DNA from: JB111 sp052093225
Lineage (GTDB): Bacteria; Actinomycetota; Actinomycetes; Actinomycetales; Actinomycetaceae
NCBI GenBank assembly: GCA_052093225.1
Contig: JBQDDG010000067.1
Span: 1 to 10,905, forward strand
Direction of reading: 5' to 3'
Length of the DNA stretch: 10,905 nt
Both the position numbers and the translations under genes were made by a program. Shown piece after piece: positions 4,865 through 10,905 of the stretch. A model generated the notes under the pieces. That model was not told the DNA's origin. It searched no databases and saw only the letters and a list, made by a program, of their open reading frames with translations. Numbering within the stretch: the first letter of the stretch is position 1; each line of letters opens with the position of its first letter.

Positions 4865-7423
4865 GTGACCTCAACCGACCACGCCACCGATCGGACGGCC
4901 CCGCCGCACGAGCAGCCGGCGCACGACCCTTCCGCCGGGCACGTCGCCGCCCCCGGGCGGCGCACGCCGGTGAGCACCTACCGGTTGCAGCTCGGCGCCG
5001 ACCTCACGTTCGACGACGTCACCGGTCTGCTCGACCACCTCGACACCCTCGGCGTCACCGACCTCTACCTCTCCCCCGTCCTCACGGCGGCGCCGGGCTC
5101 CACCCACGGCTACGACGTCGTCGACCACACGACGATCTCCGAGGTGCTCGGCGGCCGCCCCGCGCTCGAGCGCCTCGCCGAGGCGGCGCACGCGCGTGCG
5201 ATGGGCGTCGTCGTCGACCTGGTGCCCAACCACATGGCGGTGCCCACCCCGGTCTGGCACAACGCGGCGCTGTGGTCCGTCCTCAAGCACGGCCCGGACT
5301 CCCCCTACGCAGGCTGGTTCGACATCGAGCTCTCCGAGGACGGCCGGGGCATCCTCATGCCGGTGCTCGGCCGCCGGGTCGGCGCGGCGCTGGCCGACGG
5401 CGAGATCGAGCTGACGACCGCCGTGATCCCCGGCGAGGAGCACGAGGGCGCCCAGCCCGTCCTCACCTACTACGACCATGTCCTGCCCGTGCGGTCGGGC
5501 ACCGAGCAGCTCCCGCTCGCCGACCTGCTCGACCGGCAGTTCTACCGGCTGGCCTACTGGAAGGTCGCCGACGAGGAGCTCAACTACCGGCGCTTCTTCG
5601 ACGTCGGCTCGCTCGCCGCGGTGCGCGTGGAGGACCCGGAGGTCTTCGACGCCACCCACGCGCTGCTCCTCGAGCTCGTCGACCAGGGCGTCATCGACGC
5701 GCTGCGGGTCGACCACCCGGACGGCCTCGCCGACCCCCGCGGCTACTTCCGTCGGCTCCACGAGGCCACCGGCGGTGCGTGGGTCGTGGCCGAGAAGATC
5801 ATCGAGGACGACGAGGAGCTCCCGGTCGACTGGCTGGTCGCCGGCACCACCGGGTACGACGCCGCGTGGCGGATCCACGGCCTGCAGATCGACCCGGCCG
5901 GGCTGCCGACGGCCGCCGCGCTCATGCAGGAGATCGCCGGCGACGCCCCCGGCAGCTACGGCGAGGTGCGGGACGCGGCCAAGCGCCAGATCGTCGACGG
6001 CTCCCTGTACGCCGAGATCCACCGGCTCGCCACGCTGCTGTCCGACGTGTGCGACGACGACGTGCGGCTGCGCGACCACTCCTTCCGCCCGCTGCGCGAC
6101 TGCGTCCGCGAGCTCATCGTCGCCGTGCACCGCTACCGCGCCTACGTGGTGCCCGGCGAACCGGCACCGGCCGAGTCCGAGGCGATCGTCGAGCAGGCGG
6201 CCGCCGCGGCAGCGGAGCTGCTCGAGGACGACCTGCGCGAGACGCTCGACGTGGTCGTGGACCTCGTGCTCGGGCGCGAGGCGGGATCGGCGGGCCGCAC
6301 CCGCGAGGCCCGCCGCGACGAGATTATCGTCCGCTTCCAGCAGGTCTGCGGCGCGGTCACCGCGAAGGGCGTCGAGGACACGACGTACTACCGCTGGACC
6401 CAGCTCCTCTCCCTCAACGAGGTCGGCGGGGCGCCCCACCGGCCAGGCATGTCCGTCGACGAGCTGCACGCCTGGGCGCGGGACACGCAGGCCACGTGGC
6501 CCTCGACGATGACGAACGGATCGACCCACGACACCAAGCGCAGCGAGGACGTGCGCGCCCGGATCGGTCTCGTCAGCGAGCACGCGCGGCAGTGGGCCTC
6601 CCTCGTGAGGGACCTGCGCGCGATGACCGCGCAGACGCGCCCCGCCGACCTCGACGGACGCACCGAGAACCTCGTGTGGCAGACGCTCGCCGGCACGTGG
6701 GGGCCGGACGGGCCGATCGCCGCCGGCCGGCTCACGGACTACCTGCTCAAGGCCGTGCGCGAACAGAAGACGTGGACCACGTGGACGGACCAGGACGCGG
6801 GCGGCGAGGAGGCGCTCATCGCCTGGGTCACCGGCATGCTGGACGACGCCGGGGTGCGCGACGCGTTCGCCGGCTGGGTCGAGGACACCGCGGAGTCCCT
6901 GCGCACCTCCGTGCTGACGACCAAGGCGCTCCAGCTCACCCTGCTCGGCGTCGCGGACGTCTACCAGGGCTCCGAGCTGCTCACCGACTCGCTCGTCGAC
7001 CCGGACAACCGGCGGCCCGTGGACCACGCGGCGATCGCGGCCGTCCTCGCCGAGCTCGACGCCGGCCGCACGCCCGTGGACCTGTCCGAGGAGAAGCTGC
7101 TGCTCACCGCGTCCGTGCTCAGGCTGCGGCGCCGCAGGGGCGAGGTCTTCGTCGGTGCGCCGTCGGGCTACGAGCCGCTCCCGACGACGACGCAGCACGC
7201 GGTGGCGCTCGCCCGCACGGAGGACGGGGTGCCCGGTGCCGTCACCGTCGGGACACGCCTGGTCACCGGGCTGCACGCGCTGGGCGGGTTCGGGGAGCAC
7301 ACCGTGGTCCTGCCGGAGGGCGCGTGGACCGACGTGCTCACGGGCGCCCGCTTCGACGGCGGCCCCGTCCGCCTCGCCACCCTGCTCGCCACCTACCCCG
7401 TCGCCGTCCTGGAGGCCGCATGA
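4865..7423 (+). CDS. treY: Maltooligosyl trehalose synthase TreY
   Basis: Cytoplasmic GH13-family intramolecular transglucosidase (852 residues). It converts the reducing-end alpha-1,4 bond of a maltooligosaccharide to alpha-1,1, making maltooligosyltrehalose. After a His/Pro-rich N-terminal extension of about 30 residues, the enzyme begins at the TreY hallmark STYRLQL (37-43). It continues with the YLSPVL and GSTHGYDVVDH segments and DLVPNHM (118-124). The nucleophile region is LRVDHPDGL with Asp283, the acid/base region is VAEKIIEDDEELP with Glu310, and region IV is STHDTKRSEDVRAR with Asp556. VYQGSELL and DNRRPVD near the C-terminus are also typical. The GTG start at 4865 is chosen from ribosome-site spacing; the ATG at 4859 would add two residues. 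The 3' end overlaps treZ by four bases (ATGA), implying translational coupling, and treX lies 84 bp upstream. Assignment is firm. Confidence 0.95.
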   Translation: MTSTDHATDRTAPPHEQPAHDPSAGHVAAPGRRTPVSTYRLQLGADLTFDDVTGLLDHLDTLGVTDLYLSPVLTAAPGSTHGYDVVDHTTISEVLGGRPALERLAEAAHARAMGVVVDLVPNHMAVPTPVWHNAALWSVLKHGPDSPYAGWFDIELSEDGRGILMPVLGRRVGAALADGEIELTTAVIPGEEHEGAQPVLTYYDHVLPVRSGTEQLPLADLLDRQFYRLAYWKVADEELNYRRFFDVGSLAAVRVEDPEVFDATHALLLELVDQGVIDALRVDHPDGLADPRGYFRRLHEATGGAWVVAEKIIEDDEELPVDWLVAGTTGYDAAWRIHGLQIDPAGLPTAAALMQEIAGDAPGSYGEVRDAAKRQIVDGSLYAEIHRLATLLSDVCDDDVRLRDHSFRPLRDCVRELIVAVHRYRAYVVPGEPAPAESEAIVEQAAAAAAELLEDDLRETLDVVVDLVLGREAGSAGRTREARRDEIIVRFQQVCGAVTAKGVEDTTYYRWTQLLSLNEVGGAPHRPGMSVDELHAWARDTQATWPSTMTNGSTHDTKRSEDVRARIGLVSEHARQWASLVRDLRAMTAQTRPADLDGRTENLVWQTLAGTWGPDGPIAAGRLTDYLLKAVREQKTWTTWTDQDAGGEEALIAWVTGMLDDAGVRDAFAGWVEDTAESLRTSVLTTKALQLTLLGVADVYQGSELLTDSLVDPDNRRPVDHAAIAAVLAELDAGRTPVDLSEEKLLLTASVLRLRRRRGEVFVGAPSGYEPLPTTTQHAVALARTEDGVPGAVTVGTRLVTGLHALGGFGEHTVVLPEGAWTDVLTGARFDGGPVRLATLLATYPVAVLEAA

Positions 7424-9234
7424 CCGCCGACCGCAGCCCGGCCACCGACGCCCTGGTGCGCCACCCGCTCGTGCCCGCCGTCTGGTCGCCGGACGCCACC
7501 GAGATGGACCTCGTCCTGGTCGCCGACGGTCAGCGGGTCCCTCTCACGCGCACCGAGGACGGCTGGTGGACCGCGGGTGAGCCGCTCCCCGCCGGCACGG
7601 ACTACCTCTTCTCCCGCGACGGTCAGGAGCCGGTCCCTGATCCTCGCTCCGCGCACCAGCCGGACGGCGTCCACGGCCCCTCGCGGCTCTTCGACCCCGG
7701 CGCCCACGGGTGGACGGACACCGCCTTCCCGGGCGTCGCCCTGCCGGGCGCGGTCATCTACGAGCTGCACGTCGGGACGTTCACCGCCGAGGGGACCCTC
7801 GACGCCGCGACCCGCCACCTCGGTGAGCTCGCCGAGCTCGGGGTGACGATGGTCGAGCTCATGCCGCTCGCCGCCTTTCCCGGGCTGCACGGCTGGGGCT
7901 ACGACGGCGTCGCGCTCTACGCGGTCCAGGACTCCTACGGGGGCCCGGCCGCCCTCCAACGGTTCGTCGACGCCGCGCACGGGGCCGGCCTCGGGGTCTG
8001 CCTCGACGTCGTCTACAACCACCTGGGACCGGACGGCAACTACCTCGGCCACTTCGCCGACTACGTCACCGAGCGTCACCCGACGCCCTGGGGCGACGGG
8101 CCCGACCTCGACGGCGAGCGCTCCGGGGAGGTGCGCGCCTTCTTCCTCGAGAACGCCCTGCGCTGGCTGGACGAGTTCCACGTCGACGCCCTGCGGCTCG
8201 ACGCGGTCCACGCGATCGAGGACTCCTCCGGGTACCACCTCCTGGCCGAGCTCGCGGACCGGGTCCACGCCCTCGGGGACCGGCTCGGCCTGCCGCGCAC
8301 GCTCGTCGCCGAGTCGGACCTCAACGACCAGGTGATGGTCACGCCCACCGCCGACGGCGGGTTCGGGATGGACGCCCAGTGGGACGACGACGTCCACCAC
8401 GCCCTGCACGCCTGGCTCACGGGCGAGCGCGCGGGCTACTACGTGGACTTCGGCGCCGGCGAGACCCTCGCCCACGCCCTCACCCGCGTGTTCGTCCACG
8501 ACGGCCGCTTCTCCACGTTCCGGGACACCGACTGGGGCCGGCCGGTGGACGACGACGTCGACGGCCACCGCTTCGTCGTCTACTCCCAGGACCACGACCA
8601 GGTGGGCAACCGGGCGGTCGGCGACCGGCCGAGCCGCACGCTCGCCGACGGCGGGCTGGCCATCTCCGCCGCACTCGTGCTGCTCTCCCCCTACACCCCC
8701 ATGCTGTTCATGGGCGAGGAGTGGGGCTCACGCACGCCGTTCCAGTTCTTCACCGACCACGTCGACCCGGCGCTCGGGCGGGCCGTGAGCGAGGGGCGCC
8801 GCGCGGAGTTCGGGCGGCACGGCTGGGACAGCGGCGGCGAGGTGCCCGAGGTCCCCGACCCACAGGACCCGGCCACGCGCGATGCGTCCGTCCTCGACCG
8901 GGCCGAGGCGTCGACCGACCGCGGCCGGCGGATGCGGGCGTTCTACTCGGCGGCCCTCGCGCTGCGCCGCGAGGAACCGGACCTCGCCACCGGCGACCGG
9001 GACGCGACCTCGGTGGCGGTCGACGACGGGGCCGGCTGGCTGCGGATGTCCCGCGGCGGGATCGACGTCGTCGCGGTGACCGAGGACCGGGCGGTCACGG
9101 TCCCCCTCGCCGGCGGCGCGGACGCCGCCGAGGTGCTGCTCGCGTGGGACCCGGCGGCGACCACCCCGGGAGACGGCGTGGTGACGATCGAGGGACCCGG
9201 CGTCGCCGTCGTCCGTCGGAGCGCCCGGGCGTAG
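7420..9234 (+). CDS. treZ: Maltooligosyltrehalose trehalohydrolase TreZ
   Basis: Cytoplasmic GH13 enzyme (604 residues) that cleaves the alpha-1,4 bond next to the terminal trehalose unit of maltooligosyltrehalose, releasing free trehalose and a shortened glucan. An E-set/CBM48-like N-terminal domain covers about residues 12-95. The barrel starts at VIYELHVGTFT (112-122). Catalytic regions are DVVYNHLGPDGNYL (from 196), LRLDAVHAI with nucleophile Asp261, VAESDLND with acid/base Glu298, and SQDHDQVGNR with the transition-state aspartate at Asp393. LFMGEEWG and a C-terminal beta domain with the PLAGG and VVRRSARA ending follow, as expected for TreZ. The start codon overlaps the treY stop (ATGA) and has GGAGG at 7411-7415, four bases upstream, inside the end of treY. 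Together with treX and treY it completes the pathway, so the product is trehalose used as a compatible solute, stress protectant or carbon store. Assignment is firm. Confidence 0.95.
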   Translation: MTADRSPATDALVRHPLVPAVWSPDATEMDLVLVADGQRVPLTRTEDGWWTAGEPLPAGTDYLFSRDGQEPVPDPRSAHQPDGVHGPSRLFDPGAHGWTDTAFPGVALPGAVIYELHVGTFTAEGTLDAATRHLGELAELGVTMVELMPLAAFPGLHGWGYDGVALYAVQDSYGGPAALQRFVDAAHGAGLGVCLDVVYNHLGPDGNYLGHFADYVTERHPTPWGDGPDLDGERSGEVRAFFLENALRWLDEFHVDALRLDAVHAIEDSSGYHLLAELADRVHALGDRLGLPRTLVAESDLNDQVMVTPTADGGFGMDAQWDDDVHHALHAWLTGERAGYYVDFGAGETLAHALTRVFVHDGRFSTFRDTDWGRPVDDDVDGHRFVVYSQDHDQVGNRAVGDRPSRTLADGGLAISAALVLLSPYTPMLFMGEEWGSRTPFQFFTDHVDPALGRAVSEGRRAEFGRHGWDSGGEVPEVPDPQDPATRDASVLDRAEASTDRGRRMRAFYSAALALRREEPDLATGDRDATSVAVDDGAGWLRMSRGGIDVVAVTEDRAVTVPLAGGADAAEVLLAWDPAATTPGDGVVTIEGPGVAVVRRSARA

Positions 9235-9281
9235 CCCCAGCCCCGGCCCCAGGCCCACGCGCGGGCGCGGCTGCGGCCGTC

Positions 9282-9313
9282 CGCGCGGGGCTCCGGACGT
9301 CCGGTGCCGCGCG
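9282..9313. terminator. Nested GC-rich palindrome between convergent genes
   Basis: CGCGCGG (9282-9288) pairs with CCGCGCG (9307-9313). The loop holds a perfect 12-bp palindrome, CCGGACGTCCGG (9293-9304). The structure sits in the 88-bp spacer between treZ and the convergent ABC ATPase gene, where a bidirectional terminator is expected. It has no T-run on either side, so it may be a U-less terminator, a transcript-end stabiliser or a protein site. The pairing is seen directly; the role is inferred from position. Confidence 0.4.
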
Positions 9314-9322
9314 CCGGCGCCG

Positions 9323-10078
9323 TCAGTAGTAGACGGCCAGCGGCCCGTCGGGGCCGTCGACGATGCGCACCGGCGTGTCGAACACGCGGGTGAGGACGTC
9401 CTCGTCCATGATCTCGCCGGCCGGCCCGAAGTCGCACACGGCGCCGTCCTTCATCGCGCAGATGTGGTCCGCGTACTTGCCGGCGAAGTTGATGTCGTGC
9501 AGCACGATGACGATCGTCCGCCCGAGCTCGGCCGCCGCGCGCCGCAGGTGCTGCATCATCTGCACGGAGTGCTTCATGTCGAGGTTGTTGAGCGGCTCGT
9601 CGAGGAGCACGTACTCCGTGTCCTGGGCGAGCACCATGGCCACGTAGGCGCGCTGGCGCTGACCGCCGGAGAGCTGGTCGAGGTAGCGGTCCTCGAGCTC
9701 GTCGAGGTGGAGGAAGTCGATGGCCCGGCTGACGATCTCCTCGTCGGTCCTCGTCAGGCGTCCCTTCGTGTAGGGGAAGCGGCCGAAGCCGACGAGCTGG
9801 CGCACGGTGAGCCGGGTGATGAAGTGGTTCTCCTGGCGCAGCACCGAGACGATCGTGGCCAGGTCGCGCGACTTCGTGCTGGAGACGTCGTACCCGGCGA
9901 TCTCGATGGACCCCTCGTCCATGCCGAGCAGCCGGCCGATCATCGTCAGCATCGTCGACTTGCCGGCGCCGTTGGGTCCGACGAGCGCGGTGATGCCGCA
10001 CGCGGGGATCTCGAGGCTGACGGGGCCGATGGCGACCTCGGAGCTGTACTCCTTGCGGACGGCGTCGAGGGTGATCAC
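9323..10078 (-). CDS. Iron-siderophore ABC transporter ATPase (FepC/YclP type)
   Basis: ATP-binding subunit (251 residues) of a ferric-siderophore importer, peripheral on the cytoplasmic membrane face. All ABC motifs are intact: Walker A GPNGAGKST (34-42), Q-loop Gln82 in VLRQEN, signature LSGGQRQR (136-143), Walker B YVLLDEP with Asp160 and Glu161, and switch His194 in VLHD. The Q-loop stretch VLRQENHFITRLTV, GFGRFPYTKGRLT (97-109) and NNLDMKHSVQMM point to the YclP/FatE/VctC branch of iron-chelate ATPases rather than vitamin B12 or haem systems. The start is GTG at 10078, preceded by AAGGGG at a five-base spacing. It overlaps the permease stop (GTGA), so the two are translationally coupled. 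The permease end is inside the window; the binding protein and probably a second permease should lie beyond it. The siderophore cannot be read from this sequence. Iron regulation is likely but its operator would be upstream, outside the window. Confidence 0.93.
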   Translation of the reverse strand: MITLDAVRKEYSSEVAIGPVSLEIPACGITALVGPNGAGKSTMLTMIGRLLGMDEGSIEIAGYDVSSTKSRDLATIVSVLRQENHFITRLTVRQLVGFGRFPYTKGRLTRTDEEIVSRAIDFLHLDELEDRYLDQLSGGQRQRAYVAMVLAQDTEYVLLDEPLNNLDMKHSVQMMQHLRRAAAELGRTIVIVLHDINFAGKYADHICAMKDGAVCDFGPAGEIMDEDVLTRVFDTPVRIVDGPDGPLAVYY

Positions 10079-10905
10079 AGGCGCCCCTTTCTCAGGATGA
10101 CGACGAGGAAGACGGCGCCACCGACGAACTCGATGAGGATCGAGACGACGGACTGGGCGCTGAAGATGTTGCGCATGACGAAGTAGGCGCCGGACAGGAC
10201 GGCGAACCCCGTGAACGCGGCCATCGGCATCGTGTACCGGTGGTCGTGCGTGCCGGAGAACTGGTAGGCGAGGGTCGCCACGAGGAAGCCGAGGAAGGTC
10301 ATCCGGCCGACCATCGCCGTCGAGACGGCCATGAGGATGGAGACGAGGAAGAGCACCTTCATGACCTCGGCGCGGTGGTTGATGCCGAGGCCGGTGGCGA
10401 TGTCCCGACCCATGGCCACGATGTTGAGCCGGCGCGCGCGGAGCATGAGCGCGCCGCCCGCGAGGACCACGAGCGGGATCGCGAGCGGGAAGTAGGACTC
10501 GTCGGCGTTGGTCACGGACCCGAACAGCCGAGCGGTGAGCACGTCGAAGTCGCTCGGCGTGAGCAGGCGCTGCATGAAGGTCGAGATCGACGCGAGCCCG
10601 CCGCCGATGATGATGCCGACGAGCAGCATGACCTGGAGGTTCCCGTACCTGCCCGAGAGCAGCCAGCCGTACAGGAGCAGGGCGAACACCACCATGACCG
10701 CGACCTGCAGCGCGAACTGGGGCACGCCCTGGAGCGCGACCACGCCCGCGACGCCGAAGAAGTAGACCGACGACGTCTGGACCGCGACGTAGAGGGACTC
10801 GAAGCCCATGATCGAGGGGGTGACGATGCGGTTGTTCGTCACGGTCTGGAAGGCGACCGTGGCGATCGCCTGGCAGACGGCGACGATCCCCATGACCAGG
10901 ACGTC
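10075..10905 (-). CDS. Iron-siderophore ABC permease (FecCD/YclO type), 5' partial
   Basis: Membrane permease of the FecCD (BtuC-like) family. 276 C-terminal residues are in the window, and the reading frame stays open to the right edge, so the start and perhaps 40-60 residues are missing. The visible part begins in a transmembrane helix followed by QTVTNNRIVTPSIMGFESLY. This matches the FecCD QTxxxNPLAxPxxxG motif in the variant typical of YclO/FatC/VctG permeases. About seven more hydrophobic segments follow. MGRDIATGLGINHRAEVMK is the cytoplasmic coupling-loop region (ARxLGI-like) that contacts the ATPase. The C-terminus ends in a hydrophobic helix and the basic tail ILRKGRL. Its TGA overlaps the GTG of the ATPase gene. 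Family assignment is firm; the methionine encoded at 10893 is internal, not the true start. Confidence 0.92.
   Translation of the reverse strand, partial: DVLVMGIVAVCQAIATVAFQTVTNNRIVTPSIMGFESLYVAVQTSSVYFFGVAGVVALQGVPQFALQVAVMVVFALLLYGWLLSGRYGNLQVMLLVGIIIGGGLASISTFMQRLLTPSDFDVLTARLFGSVTNADESYFPLAIPLVVLAGGALMLRARRLNIVAMGRDIATGLGINHRAEVMKVLFLVSILMAVSTAMVGRMTFLGFLVATLAYQFSGTHDHRYTMPMAAFTGFAVLSGAYFVMRNIFSAQSVVSILIEFVGGAVFLVVILRKGRL

Noticed and set aside
4871..7300. 809-codon minus-strand frame opposite treY
   Set aside because: Same antisense shadow signature; the plus-strand TreY is unambiguous.
2725..9234. A 2169-codon open frame across treX, treY and treZ
   Set aside because: Only its last part (from 7420) is the real treZ. 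The upstream part is an Arg/Pro/Gly-rich out-of-frame reading kept open by the rarity of stop codons in GC-rich DNA; it has no family motifs and lies over two clear enzymes.
10890..10893. ATG at 10893 as the permease start
   Set aside because: The frame stays open upstream to the window edge with hydrophobic residues, and FecCD permeases have about 40-60 more residues before this point. The gene is simply cut by the window.

Overview
The window is very GC-rich, its third codon positions are almost all G or C, and several genes start with GTG. All recognisable proteins resemble actinobacterial ones. This suggests a high-GC actinobacterium, probably of the Micrococcales; that placement is an inference from composition and gene content. 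No rRNA, tRNA, mobile element, CRISPR array or phage gene was seen.

Layout from left to right. (1) A minus-strand DUF418 integral membrane protein (32-1219) is divergent from bioY (1360-1944), which encodes the substrate-binding component of a biotin ECF transporter. (2) A minus-strand GNAT acetyltransferase gene (1925-2383) converges on bioY, and the two 3' ends overlap by 20 bp. It looks N-terminally short and has lost the acetyl-CoA loop glycine, so it may be decaying. (3) A short, less GC-rich divergent spacer (2384-2497) carries an LexA/SOS-box-like palindrome and weak promoter-like elements. (4) A three-gene plus-strand cluster (2498-9234), treX/glgX - treY - treZ, forms a complete glycogen-to-trehalose pathway. 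TreX debranches the alpha-glucan, TreY isomerises the reducing-end alpha-1,4 bond to alpha-1,1, and TreZ releases free trehalose. The catalytic Asp/Glu/Asp residues of all three GH13 enzymes are present. treY and treZ overlap by 4 nt (ATGA). (5) A GC-rich palindromic convergent spacer (9235-9322). (6) A minus-strand iron-siderophore ABC importer: a FepC/YclP-type ATPase (9323-10078) and an FecCD/YclO-type permease (10075 to the window edge, 5' end cut off), coupled by a GTGA overlap.

Most of the window is conventional metabolism and transport. I see no convincing previously undescribed multi-gene system. The points worth a second look are the degenerate-looking acetyltransferase, the SOS-like operator and small reading frame beside it, the competing hairpins between treX and treY, and the nested palindrome after treZ.
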